Assembly (NCBI GenBank): GCA_963762605.1
Contig: CAVXLJ010000025.1
Location: forward strand, 124,001 to 188,000
Origin: CAVSRC01 sp963762605
GTDB taxonomy: Bacteria; Pseudomonadota; Alphaproteobacteria; Rhizobiales; Kaistiaceae
Reading direction: 5' to 3'
Length of the DNA stretch: 64,000 nt
A model generated the notes under the pieces. That model did not search any database. It had not been told where the DNA came from and was given only the letters and a program-made list of their open reading frames with translations. This document shows, one piece after another, positions 44,585 through 53,535 of this stretch (position 1 is its first letter; every line of letters starts with the position of its first letter). The translations under genes were made by a program, and so were the position numbers.

Positions 44585-47500
44585 ATGACTTCCCAAGAAG
44601 CGAGGAACGAACGACAGAGAGCGACCGGGAGCCCATTCGCCGAGCTCGCCGTCACCACCAATTTCTCCTTCCTGCGCGGGGCGTCGCATCCCGAAGAGCT
44701 GGCCTTCGAAGCCGCGCGCCTCGGCCTTGCCGGCATCGCGGTCGCCGACCGCAATACGCTGGCCGGTGTCGTGCGCGGCCACATTGCCGCCAAGGAGGCG
44801 GGGCTCAGCTACGCCGTCGGCTGCCGGCTCGTCTTCCGGGATCAGACGCCGGATGTCATCGCCTGGCCGACCGACCGCGCCGCCTATGGCCGCCTCTGCC
44901 GGCTCTTGACCGAAGGCAACCGCCGCGCCCCCAAGGGCCAGTGCTTCCTCGATCTCGCGGACCTGCTTGAATGGGGCGAGGGCATGATGCTCGGCGTCGT
45001 GCCGGATCGCCTCGACAGCGCACTCGAATCGACCCTCGTCACGCTCAGCGACGCCTTCCCGGACGCGGTGCGTCTGATGCTCCGCCGCGATTACGGGCCG
45101 GGTGACCAGCGCCGCATGACCCTGCTGGCGCGCCTGGCTTCCCGCTTCGCCGTGCCGCTGATGGCCACCAACGACGTGCTCTATCACTGGCCCGCGCGCC
45201 GCCGCCTGCAGGACATCCTCACCTGCATCCGCGAGCACAAGACGCTCGCCACCGCCGGCCGCCTGCTCGCCCCCAATGCCGAGCGCCATCTCAAAGCCCC
45301 CGCCGAGATGGACCGCCTCTTCCGCGATTTTCCCGAAAGCCTCGCCGAGACGTCCGCCGTCCTCGAACGTCTCACCTTCTCTCTCGATGAGCTCAGCTAC
45401 CAGTATCCCGACGAACCGACCGGCGATGCCGCGAGCCCCCAGGAGGCGCTGGAACGGCTGACCGAGGAGGGCGCCCGCCAGCGCTTCCCCGCCGGCGTGC
45501 CGGAGAAGATCCGCTTGACCCTCGACCACGAACTGAAGCTCATCGCCCGGCTCAGCTTCGCCGCCTATTTCCTCACCGTCCACGACATCATCCGCTTCGC
45601 CCGCTCCAGGGGAATCCTCTGCCAGGGCCGCGGCTCGGCCGCCAATTCGGTCGTCTGCTACTGCCTCGGCATCACCGAGGTCAGCCCAGAGACCTGCGGC
45701 CTGCTCTTCGAGCGCTTCATCTCGGAGGAGCGCGGCGAGCCACCCGATATCGACGTCGATTTCGAGCACGAGCGGCGCGAGGAGGTGATGCAGTACATCT
45801 ATGAAAAATACGGCCGCGATCGCGCCGGCTTGACCGCCACGGTCATCACCTATCGCTCGCGCTCGGCCGTGCGCGAGGTCGGCAAGGTCTTCGGCCTGTC
45901 GGAGGATGCCGTCGGCGCGCTGTCGGGCACTGTCTGGGGCTGGTCGTCGGGCGGTGTCCGCAAGGAGGACGTCAAGCGGATCGGCATGGACCCGGAAGAG
46001 CGGACCATGGCCGAGGTCATGGCCTATGCCAGGGAGATCGGCGGCTTCCCGCGCCACCTGTCGCAGCATGTCGGCGGCTTCGTCATCACCCGCGACCGGC
46101 TCGACGAGGTCTGTCCGATCATGAACGCGGCCATGGAAGACCGCACCACCGTCGAGTGGGACAAGGACGATCTCGATGCGCTCGGCATCCTCAAGGTCGA
46201 TATCCTGGCGCTCGGCATGCTCTCCTGCATCCGCCGCGCCTTTGACTTCATGAAGGCGCACTACGGCGGCGCGCCGACGCTGGCCTCCATCCAGGACGAG
46301 GACCCGTCCGTCTACTGCATGCTGCAGAAGGCGGATTCGGTCGGCGTCTTCCAGGTCGAGAGCCGGGCGCAGATGTCGATGCTGCCGCGGCTCAAGCCGA
46401 GGGAATTCTACGACCTCGTCATCGAGGTGGCGATCGTGCGTCCCGGCCCCATCCAGGGCGACATGGTGCATCCTTATCTCCGTCGCCGTTCAGGCGCCGA
46501 GAGCGTGGTCTATCCGGCGCCGAAGGGCAGCGATCGCAGCCCGCTTGAGGAAGTGCTCGGCAAGACTCTCGGCGTGCCGCTCTTCCAGGAGCAGGCGATG
46601 AAGATCGCCATCGTCGCCGCCGGCTTCACCCCCGGCGAGGCCGACAAGCTCAGGCGCGCCATGGCCACCTTCAAGCGCGTCGGCACCATCGGCACCTTCC
46701 AGACCAAGATGGTCGAGGGCATGGTCGCGCGCGGCTATCGAGCGCGATTTCGCCGAGCGCTGCTTCCACCAGATCGAGGGCTTCGGCGAATACGGCTTTC
46801 CCGAGAGCCATGCCGCCAGCTTCGCGCTTCTTGTCTATGCCTCGGCCTGGCTCAAGTGCCACTATCCGGATGTCTTCTGCGCCGCGCTGCTCAATGCCCA
46901 GCCTTTGGGCTTCTACGCCCCGGCGCAGATCGTGCGCGATGCGACACGCCACGGCGTCACCGTGCTGGCACCGGACGTCAATGCCTCCGACTGGGATTCA
47001 ACTCTCGAGCCGCTTGAGACAACCGAAGGCTCGCTCGCCGCTACCGCCCCCACCCACCATGCTTCGCATGGTCCCCCTCCCCGTTCCGGGGAGGGATGGA
47101 GCCCGCGGCCATCCTCGCAGGTTTTTCTACCAGCTCTCAGACCGCATTTAGCGCCGCAGGGGTCCCCCCCCAGAACCATAGACGTGGCAATACCGCCGTA
47201 TCGCCAGACACGAACGCCATCCCTCCCCGGAACGGGGAGGGGGGACCGCCCGAAGGGCGGTGGGTGGGGTCGGCACCCGACATCCGCACCACCCATGCCG
47301 TCCGCCTGGGCCTGCGCCAGATCAAGGGCCTGCGCGAGGACGACGCGAAAGCCCTGATGGCGGCGCGCGGGTCGGGCTACGATTCGGTGCGCGACCTGTG
47401 GCTGCGTTCCGGCCTCACCCGCGGGCAAATAGAGCGGCTGGCCGATGGCGATGCCTTCCGCTCGCTCGGTCTCGACCGGCGCGATGCGCTGTGGGCGGCG

Positions 47501-48196
47501 CGCGGCCTTGGCGGCGGGGACACACGTGACCGCCTGCCGCTCTTCGATGCCGCCGCCCATGGCGATGTCACCCGGGAGCCGGACTTCCCTCTGCCGCCCA
47601 TGCCGATCGGCGAGCATGTGGTCAACGACTACCGCTATCTGCACCTGTCGCTGAAGGCGCATCCGCTCTCCTTCCTGCGCCAGGAGCTCACCGCTCACCG
47701 CATCATGTCGAACGCGGAACTGCGCACGACGCCAAGCGGCCGGCGGGTGACTGTGGCGGGATTGGTCATCATCCGCCAGCGGCCGGGCACAGCCAAGGGC
47801 GTCATCTTCATGACGCTGGAGGACGAGACCGACGTCGCCAATGCCATCGTCTGGCCGAAGGTGTTCGAGCGCTTCCGGCCGGTCGTTCTCGGCGCGCGGC
47901 TGGTCGCGGTCAGCGGCCGGGTACAGAGCGAGAGCGGCGTCATCCATGTGGTCGCCGACAGCCTGGAGGACCTCACCCCCATGCTCGCCGCGCTTTCGGA
48001 AGATGCCGGCGACCTGTCGGCGCTCGCCCGCGGCGATGAGGTGAAACGCCCCGGCGTCGATCATCGCGCCAGGGTGGACATGCGCCATCCGCGTCTGGTG
48101 CGCTTCTTTGCCGAGAACCCGGATCTTGCCCGCGACCTCGCCAAACTCTCGGTTGCTGCCGGCAAGGCCATGCCCAAGGGCCGCAATTTTCATTGA
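44585..48196 (+). pseudogene. dnaE2: Error-prone DNA polymerase III alpha subunit DnaE2, frame disrupted
   Basis: The C-family polymerase of the SOS mutasome. From ATG 44585 the frame is normal for about 718 residues: PHP domain, then the polymerase core with LCQGRGSAANSVVCYCLGIT, PPDIDVDFEHERREEV and LRRAMATFKRVG. At GGCTATCGAGCG (46739-46750) one extra C shifts the frame; removing it restores GYERDFAERCFHQIEGFGEYGFPESH. Between 47017 and about 47290 the frame must change again (net -1) to join the C-terminal part (AVRLGLRQIKGL, OB fold, KAMPKGRNFH). That region is a palindromic insertion containing a run of eight C (47164-47171). All segments are well conserved, so errors in the assembly are a serious possibility. 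Confidence 0.88.
47046..47271 (+). repeat. Inverted-repeat element inserted in dnaE2
   Basis: About 226 bp with long terminal inverted repeats (left 47046-47099, right 47217-47271). Each repeat has two hairpins: CCATGC-TTC-GCATGG then CCCTCCCC-GTTCC-GGGGAGGG on the left; the mirror pair on the right is CCCTCCCC-GGAAC-GGGGAGGG then CCGCCC-GAA-GGGCGG. The outer stems differ at three base pairs, all compensated. It is open in two frames of dnaE2 and separates conserved parts of the protein. Confidence 0.85.
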
Positions 48197-48729
48197 TGGC
48201 GGCGCGCCGGCACCAGCCAAAGCAGCGTCGCCGAGACGACCAGCACCACCAGCATCGCGAGCCATATGCCGCTGTCCGCAAAGCCCGGCTTCACCACCAT
48301 GTCGACGACCACGAGGAACATCACCACATGGTCGAACCCGACCAGCCGCAGGAGCCCGCCGGCGTGTGCCACAAGTTCGGCCGGCGACGCCTCGACGCCG
48401 CCCGCCATCAGCCGCTCCGTCCGCGGCCGCAGGAAGAACGTGCCGCTGACGAACACGGTCGCAAATCCGGCAAGCCCGATCAGAATCCACAACTGGCCGA
48501 AGTCCCAGGTCATGAACACCATGGTCAGGCCGCAGACGAGCGCAACCAGTGACGCCGGTATCGCGACATGCGTCGTGGCGAACATGACGTCCGGCAGGAA
48601 GCGGACGAACGCAGCGTCGTCGCCCGCCCGCCGTCGGTGGAGCGAAAGGACGAGCAGCGTGAAGTCACCGCCCACCCAGATGACCACGCTGATGACATGC
48701 AGCGCCTTGATGAAGGGATAGACATTCAT
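48190..48729 (-). CDS. DUF2269 family integral membrane protein
   Basis: A 179-residue protein with about four membrane helices (residues 5-27, 51-71, 80-97, 130-172 in two parts). The N-terminal YPFIKALHVISVVIWVGGDF is characteristic of DUF2269, with a conserved histidine in the first helix, and THVAIPASLVALVCGLTMV continues the fold. CopD-like proteins are distant relatives. Function unknown. It follows the ICMT-like gene on the minus strand by 28 bp, so the two probably form an operon facing a divergent TetR gene. Its end overlaps the end of the dnaE2 region by 7 bp. Confidence 0.8.
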   Translation of the reverse strand: MNVYPFIKALHVISVVIWVGGDFTLLVLSLHRRRAGDDAAFVRFLPDVMFATTHVAIPASLVALVCGLTMVFMTWDFGQLWILIGLAGFATVFVSGTFFLRPRTERLMAGGVEASPAELVAHAGGLLRLVGFDHVVMFLVVVDMVVKPGFADSGIWLAMLVVLVVSATLLWLVPARRHQ

Positions 48730-48757
48730 GGCCGTGTCTCTCTGACCGCCGGACGAA

Positions 48758-49246
48758 CTACAGCCACCGCCGCACGCGCGCCTGATAGTCCCGGTAGCGC
48801 CCGCCGAAGACCGCCAGCATGCGCGCCTCCTCGAAGGGGATGACGGTCCGCACCAGGATCGCCACCGGCGCGGCCAGCGTCGCCAGCGGCCACAGCGAGC
48901 CCAGCATCAGCGTCGCGCCGAGATAGGCGACGATCAGCGTCAGATACATTGGGTTGCGCGACAGCCCGTAGGGTCCCGTCACCACCATGTCCGCCGGGTC
49001 GGCGAACGGATTGAGCGTCGTCCGCCGCCTCAGGAAGCGCAGCGATTGCGACAGACCGAAGCCCAGGCCGGCAACCAGAACGGCGGCGCCCGCCCATCGT
49101 TCCGCCGCAGCGCCGGCGGCCGCGGGAAGCGGCACCAGGCGCTGCAGCAGCGCGCCGACGCCGAAGGCAATGGCGAACAACAGGGGCGGCGGGATCATCA
49201 GAAGAAGCGCGGGCTTTTGCGTCCTTGCGACGGCTTGCGATGGCAT
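48758..49246 (-). CDS. Isoprenylcysteine carboxyl methyltransferase (ICMT)-like membrane protein
   Basis: A 162-residue membrane methyltransferase-like protein with three or four helices and the ICMT/PEMT signature VVTGPYGLSRNPMYLTLIVAYLGATLMLG followed by the acidic cytosolic PFEEARMLAVFGGRYRDYQARVRRWL. Bacterial members methylate small lipids or are of unknown substrate. The ATG at 49246 has AGGAG 7 nt upstream. It is the first gene of a two-gene unit, divergent from a TetR regulator, and probably its target. Confidence 0.83.
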   Translation of the reverse strand: MPSQAVARTQKPALLLMIPPPLLFAIAFGVGALLQRLVPLPAAAGAAAERWAGAAVLVAGLGFGLSQSLRFLRRRTTLNPFADPADMVVTGPYGLSRNPMYLTLIVAYLGATLMLGSLWPLATLAAPVAILVRTVIPFEEARMLAVFGGRYRDYQARVRRWL

Positions 49247-49332
49247 GGCGTAGCTCCTCGGCAACAGGTCCGGCTCCGGCGCCCCACCCAAAGCCATTGA
49301 AAATTCTGGCGATTTCTTTCGGTCGTTGACTC

Positions 49333-49373
49333 GGATACACTGAACATAAATTCAATACAGTGAGACTGTATCC
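49333..49373. promoter_or_regulatory. TetR operator region in a divergent promoter
   Basis: ATACAG (49355-49360), TGAGA, CTGTAT (49366-49371) is an inverted repeat ending 4 bp before the TetR start. A further half-site GGATACA (49333-49339) pairs with TGTATCC (49367-49373). TTGACT at 49326-49331 could be the TetR-gene -35. The layout fits autorepression plus control of the divergent membrane-protein genes. Confidence 0.6.
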
Positions 49374-49375
49374 AA

Positions 49376-50026
49376 TTGTCCGACCCCGTCAAGCCCAAAC
49401 GCCGCTACCGCTCCCGCCAGCGCGACATCCAGTCCGAGGCGACGCGCACCGCCATCCTTCAGGCGGCCCGCACCATGTTCACCGAGAAGGGTTGGCCGAC
49501 GACCATCGCGGCCATCGCCGCTGAGGCCGGCGTCGCCACCGAAACGGTCTATGGCCACTTCGGCAGCAAGCGCGCCATCGTCCACGCGCTGGTGGTCGCT
49601 GCCATGCGCGGCGACCAGCCGGACACGCCCTTCATGGAGCAGGCCGGCCGCCGCGAAGTCCAGAGCCAGACCGAGCCAGCCCGCATGATCGAGGCCTTCG
49701 CCGGCGACCTCACCACTCTGGTCGCGCGTGGCGCGCCGATCCTTGCGGTGGTCCGCTCCGCTGCCGAAGGCGACGCCGGCATGCGCGACCTCTATCTCGA
49801 CCTCCACGAATCGCGGAGGCGCAATCTCTCGGGCTTTGTCGCCATGCTGGCCGCTATTGGCGGCCTGCGCCCCGGTCTCGACGAACAAGCCGCCACCGAC
49901 CTCGTCTGGTCGCTGGGCAGCCCCGAGCTCTTCCTGCTGCGCACCGGGCTCGGCGGGGCGAGCGTCGCCGCCCACCGGGACTGGCTCGCGACCGCGCTGA
50001 AGCGCCTGCTGCTCGAAAACGCCTGA
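49376..50026 (+). CDS. TetR/AcrR-family transcriptional regulator
   Basis: A 216-residue repressor. The HTH domain spans residues 20-66 (ATRTAILQAARTMFTEKGWPTTIAAIAAEAGVATETVYGHFGSKRAIVHALV), followed by an all-helical ligand domain. The start is TTG at 49376 (MSDPVKPKRRYRS); no ATG is available close to it and the ribosome-binding site is weak. It is divergent from the ICMT-like/DUF2269 pair, with an inverted repeat in between. The ligand is unknown. Confidence 0.88.
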   Translation: MSDPVKPKRRYRSRQRDIQSEATRTAILQAARTMFTEKGWPTTIAAIAAEAGVATETVYGHFGSKRAIVHALVVAAMRGDQPDTPFMEQAGRREVQSQTEPARMIEAFAGDLTTLVARGAPILAVVRSAAEGDAGMRDLYLDLHESRRRNLSGFVAMLAAIGGLRPGLDEQAATDLVWSLGSPELFLLRTGLGGASVAAHRDWLATALKRLLLENA

Positions 50027-50142
50027 GCCGGGGCATCCTGCCGATATTTCCGCTTTTGGCCTTGCGTAGGGAAAGCGCCGTACCGACGTATACATTCAAG
50101 AAAAGGAATTTTATCGGGTCGAACCCCACAGGAGCCATTCCC

Positions 50143-50856
50143 ATGAATCCGCTTTCCCACCTGGCCGGCGCCGCCGCGCTGAGTCTCGCCTTCATCGGCA
50201 GCGCCTATGCCGGGCCGGTCGCCGATTTCGAGACCGCGATGCGCAGCGCCTATGCCGATTATCGCGGCGCCCTCTTCCAGACCAACGCCAACCAGCCCGA
50301 AGCCGCCGTCAAGGCGGTCGACGCCTTCAAGCAGAAATGGGCGGCGCTTTCCGCGGCCAACACCGTGGCCCCGCCGCAATATGCCGACGACCCCGAATAT
50401 GCCGCGACGCTCGCCAAGGTCGCCGCCATCACCGACAAGGCCGCGGCGGAAGTCGCCGCCGGCAAGCTGCCTGAGGCCCATGCGACGCTGGAGGCGATCC
50501 GTTTCCAGATCGGCGGCCTGCATGAGCGCAACGGCATTATCGGCTTTTCCGACCGCATGAACGCCTACCACGCCAAGATGGAAGACGTGCTCGGCAAGGA
50601 CTACAGCGGCTTCGACGCCGCCGGCCTCGGCGCGCTCAGCGAAGACACCGCGGTGCTGGCCTGGCTCGCCGCCGACATCAAGGCGCATCCGCCGGCAGAA
50701 GCCGCCGACCCCGCTTACGGCAAGCTGCTCGACGGCATGACGGATAGCGTGACCAAGCTTGCCAATGCGGCCCGCAGCGGCGATGCCGCCGCCGCCAAAA
50801 GCGCCCTCGACGGGCTCAAGGTGCCCTACTCAAAACTCTTCCTGAAGTTCGGCTGA
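50143..50856 (+). CDS. Periplasmic helical protein of unknown function
   Basis: A 237-residue exported protein. The signal peptide is MNPLSHLAGAAALSLAFIGS, cleaved at AYA-GP. The mature part is almost all helix, with repeated units of 30-40 residues (FETAMRSAYADYRGALF; AAVKAVDAFKQKWAALSAA; TLEAIRFQIGGLHERNGI), reminiscent of four-helix-bundle periplasmic proteins such as cytochrome c' or imelysin-like folds, but there is no CxxCH and I cannot assign a family. The ATG at 50143 has AGGAG 9 nt upstream. A REP-like repeat lies downstream. Confidence 0.72.
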   Translation: MNPLSHLAGAAALSLAFIGSAYAGPVADFETAMRSAYADYRGALFQTNANQPEAAVKAVDAFKQKWAALSAANTVAPPQYADDPEYAATLAKVAAITDKAAAEVAAGKLPEAHATLEAIRFQIGGLHERNGIIGFSDRMNAYHAKMEDVLGKDYSGFDAAGLGALSEDTAVLAWLAADIKAHPPAEAADPAYGKLLDGMTDSVTKLANAARSGDAAAAKSALDGLKVPYSKLFLKFG

Positions 50857-50882
50857 GGCAGACGGCAACGCCCAAAATAACG

Positions 50883-50932
50883 GGCCTCATCCTGAGGTGG
50901 CCGCCGCAAGGCGGCCTTCGAAGGACGGGGCC
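50883..50932. repeat. Rhizobial REP-like palindrome
   Basis: CCTCATCCTGAGG (50885-50897), GGCCGCC-GCAA-GGCGGCC hairpin (50899-50916), then TTCGAAGGACGGGG. The motif CCTCATCCTGAGG...CTTCGAAGGA is a very common intergenic repeat in Rhizobiales genomes. This copy lies between the helical periplasmic protein and the second lemA. Confidence 0.75.
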
Positions 50933-51087
50933 CGCCCTGCAATCCGGATGGAGCGCAGAACAATCCGGGGGCAGCGCTGCCACTGCGCATAGCACGCCGA
51001 CTTATTCCCGCTTCCCAAACCTGCCGTGTGGCCCCTGGCGCCGCCGCGCGCTAGATTATCGCCCACCCATCGACCACGGAGGTCACC

Positions 51088-51648
51088 ATGACCGGCTGGA
51101 TCATCCTCGCCATCGTCGTCGTGATCGCGATCTACGCGATCATGCTCTACAACCGCATGGTCAGCCTGCGCCAGATCGTCAATCAGGCCTGGTCCGATAT
51201 CACCGTTCAGCTCAAGCAGCGCCACGATCTCGTGCCCAATCTCGTCGAGACCGTGAAGGGCTACGCGGCGCACGAGCGCGGCACCTTCGAGGCGGTCACC
51301 CAGGCGCGCAACGCCGCCGTCGCCGCGACCAGCCCCGAGGCCCAGGCCAAGGCGGAAAACGTGCTCACCGGCGCGCTGCGCCAGCTCTTCGCCGTCGCCG
51401 AAGCCTATCCCGACCTCAAGGCCAACCAGAACTTCCTGCAGCTCCAGTCGGACCTCTCCGACCTCGAGAACAAGATCGCCGCCGCCCGGCGCTTCTTCAA
51501 CAATGCCGTGCAGGAGTTCAACACCGCCATCCAGTCCTTCCCGATGGTGCTCATGGCCGGCTCGATGGGCTTCACGCCGCGTACCTTCTTCGATGTCGAC
51601 GAGGGCGAGCGCGCCGCAGTCGAAGCTGCGCCGCAGGTGAAGTTCTGA
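51088..51648 (+). CDS. LemA family protein
   Basis: A 186-residue LemA protein with a single N-terminal membrane helix (GWIILAIVVVIAIYAIMLYN) and the helical LemA domain: RQIVNQAWSDITVQLKQRHDLVPNLVETVKGYAAHE and EAYPDLKANQNFLQLQSDLSDLENKIAAARRFFNNAVQEFNTAIQSFP. It lacks the lipobox of the copy at 39806-40405. It is followed after 49 bp by an M48 protease gene, a common pair. The function of the pair is unknown, possibly membrane protein surveillance. Confidence 0.9.
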   Translation: MTGWIILAIVVVIAIYAIMLYNRMVSLRQIVNQAWSDITVQLKQRHDLVPNLVETVKGYAAHERGTFEAVTQARNAAVAATSPEAQAKAENVLTGALRQLFAVAEAYPDLKANQNFLQLQSDLSDLENKIAAARRFFNNAVQEFNTAIQSFPMVLMAGSMGFTPRTFFDVDEGERAAVEAAPQVKF

Positions 51649-51697
51649 TCGCGCGCGGCCCGGTGCTTGCGCCGGGCCGCTGACCGGAGTCCGGCCC

Positions 51698-52855
51698 GTG
51701 CTCGGCGCCTACGGCCTCAGGACCTATATCTGGAACAACCGGCTGAAGTCGCTCGTCCTGCTCGCCGGCTTTCCCTTCCTGCTGCTCTTCATCAGCTTCG
51801 GCTTCGCCCTCATCATCGCGGCGATGAACGAGCCTAGTGTCGGCCAGGGCATTCAGGACGCCTTCAACCTGATGCCGTCGCTCATCCCCATCGCTTTCGG
51901 CGCGGCGCTCATCTGGTTCGTCATCGCCTGGTTCGCCAATCAGGGCATCATCGACGCCGTCACCGGCGCCAGGACCATCGACCGCAAGGCCGAGCCACGG
52001 CTCTACAATCTCTTGGAGAACCTGTGCATCAGCCGCGGCATCACCATGCCGCGGCTGAGGATCATCGAGACCGACGCGCGCAACGCCTTCGCCAGCGGCG
52101 TGCGCAAGGGTCAGTATTCGATCACCGTTACCCGCGGGCTGATGGACGCGCTCGATGACGCAGAGCTGGAGGCCGTGCTCGGCCACGAGCTGACCCACAT
52201 CGAGAACCGCGACGTCCAGTTGCTGGTCATTTCCGCCGTCTTCGTCGGCGTCATCTCGCTGGTCGGCGATCTGCTCATCCGCGCCCCGCGTGCCCTCCTC
52301 TGGTCAACGTCGGGCGGCGGCTGGGGCGGCGGTGGATGGGGCGGCGGTGGCTCGTCGCGCAGCCGCGGTCGCAGCAGCGGCAGCGGCGGTGGCGGCGGCG
52401 CCATCGTCCTCATCCTCATTGCCGTCGCCATCTTCCTCGTCGCCCGCGTGCTGGCCATCGCGCTCAGCTTCGCTGTCTCGCGCAAGCGCGAGTTCCTCGC
52501 CGACGCCGGCTCGGTGGAACTCACCAAGGATCCCGACGCCATGATCTCGGCGCTGCGCAAGATCGCTGGCCACTCCGAGATCCATGCCCCGGCGCAGGTG
52601 CAGGAGATGTTCCTCGACCATCCACGCCAGACTGGCCTCGGCGGCCTGTTTTCCACCCACCCGCCGATCGAGGCGCGCGTCGAGAACCTGGTGAGATTTG
52701 CCGGCGGCCACGATCCCGGGCCGATCGCCGAGGTGCTGCCGGAACCGCCGCCGCCGTCGCCCGAAATTCCCCCGGCCGCCACCGGCGACGTCCATCCCTG
52801 GGGCGATGTACCGCCATCCGGCCCACCCGGTCCGTGGGGCGCGCCACCCCGTTGA
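51698..52855 (+). CDS. M48-family membrane metalloprotease (HtpX-like)
   Basis: A 385-residue membrane protease. Two N-terminal helices (residues 19-43 and 62-84) precede the catalytic domain with HELTH at 163-167 and ENRD after it. A glycine/serine-rich linker (about 205-232, GGGWGGGGWGGGGSS) lies between membrane helices, which is unusual for HtpX itself. SRKREFLADAGSVELT carries the third zinc ligand, and LFSTHPPIEARVENL the C-terminal motif. The start is GTG at 51698. It pairs with lemA just upstream. It is distinct from the htpX at 28448, and substrates are unknown. Confidence 0.87.
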   Translation: MLGAYGLRTYIWNNRLKSLVLLAGFPFLLLFISFGFALIIAAMNEPSVGQGIQDAFNLMPSLIPIAFGAALIWFVIAWFANQGIIDAVTGARTIDRKAEPRLYNLLENLCISRGITMPRLRIIETDARNAFASGVRKGQYSITVTRGLMDALDDAELEAVLGHELTHIENRDVQLLVISAVFVGVISLVGDLLIRAPRALLWSTSGGGWGGGGWGGGGSSRSRGRSSGSGGGGGAIVLILIAVAIFLVARVLAIALSFAVSRKREFLADAGSVELTKDPDAMISALRKIAGHSEIHAPAQVQEMFLDHPRQTGLGGLFSTHPPIEARVENLVRFAGGHDPGPIAEVLPEPPPPSPEIPPAATGDVHPWGDVPPSGPPGPWGAPPR

Positions 52856-52866
52856 GGGCGGCGGGA

Positions 52867-53448
52867 TCAATACGGATTCTTCGGCGAGCGGTCCTCCGAC
52901 AGGCTGCCGCGGCTGCGGCGGGTCAGATTCTCGATGGCGTCGGCCAGGTGCACCTCGGCGATGTTGTAGTCGCCGCGCGCCACCCTGAGCTTGTGCGCTT
53001 CCAGCATCACCTCGCCCCAGCTCACGCCCTCCGGCGGAAAGAAGCGATAGGACGCCAGTTCGATGAGCAGGCCGAGCGGATCGTGGAAATAGATCGAATC
53101 CATGAAGCCGCGGTCCTTGACCCCGCTATGTTCGATGCCGCGCTCATCAAGCCGCTGCACGGCCTGCGCGAATGTCGCCCGCGACACCGAAAAGGCAATG
53201 TGGTGGACCGCGCCGACATCGCGCGCCGTCGGTGTCGGGTCCGGCTTGCGGCTCTCCTTGGTGAACACGGTGATCAGCCGCCCGTCGCCGGGATCGAAAT
53301 AGAGGTGGCTTTCCTCGGGCACGTCGAGATTGGGCTGCTCGAAGACGAACGGCATGCCGAGCACGCCTTCCCAGAAGTCGATCGAGGTCCGCCGGTCGGC
53401 TCCGACCAGGGTGATGTGGTGAACGGCTTGGGCTTGCAGCTTCTGCAT
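52867..53448 (-). CDS. VOC-superfamily glyoxalase/dioxygenase-like protein
   Basis: A 193-residue protein with two VOC beta-alpha-beta-beta-beta units. Unit 1 is AVHHITLVGADRRTSIDFWEGVLGMPF to RLITVFT, unit 2 is VGAVHHIAFSVSRATFAQAVQRL to FHDPLGLLIELA, with histidines and glutamate where metal ligands are expected. It resembles ring-cleaving dioxygenase-like proteins but is shorter than the full enzymes. No aromatic-degradation genes are nearby, so substrate is unknown. It is convergent with the M48 gene and divergent from gluconokinase. Confidence 0.8.
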   Translation of the reverse strand: MQKLQAQAVHHITLVGADRRTSIDFWEGVLGMPFVFEQPNLDVPEESHLYFDPGDGRLITVFTKESRKPDPTPTARDVGAVHHIAFSVSRATFAQAVQRLDERGIEHSGVKDRGFMDSIYFHDPLGLLIELASYRFFPPEGVSWGEVMLEAHKLRVARGDYNIAEVHLADAIENLTRRSRGSLSEDRSPKNPY

Positions 53449-53487
53449 GGGCGATCTCCCCCTCTGTCACGAATGGTCTAGATATAG

Positions 53488-53500
53488 GGTGCCGGGCACC
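53488..53500. promoter_or_regulatory. Short inverted repeat upstream of gluconokinase
   Basis: GGTGCC (53488-53493), G, GGCACC (53495-53500), 36 bp before the gluconokinase ATG, in the region shared with the divergent VOC gene. It could be an operator; no known consensus is assigned. Confidence 0.3.
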
Positions 53501-53535
53501 ATTGAGCGACACGCTTCCCGGCCGGACAGAGGACC

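Noticed and set aside
43812..44588. A 258-codon plus-strand frame starting at the imuB stop (ATGA), which could have linked imuB to dnaE2
   Set aside because: Its translation has no protein-like pattern, while the minus strand has a signal peptide, cysteine pair and beta-rich domain.
44585..47017. A truncated 810-residue DnaE2 as the real product
   Set aside because: The last 90 or so codons are out-of-frame reading of conserved DnaE2 sequence, so the end at 47017 is an artefact of the frameshift.
43351..47271. The repeats in imuB and dnaE2 as a CRISPR array or attachment sites
   Set aside because: They are inverted, not regularly spaced direct repeats, and there are no cas genes, integrase or tRNA nearby.
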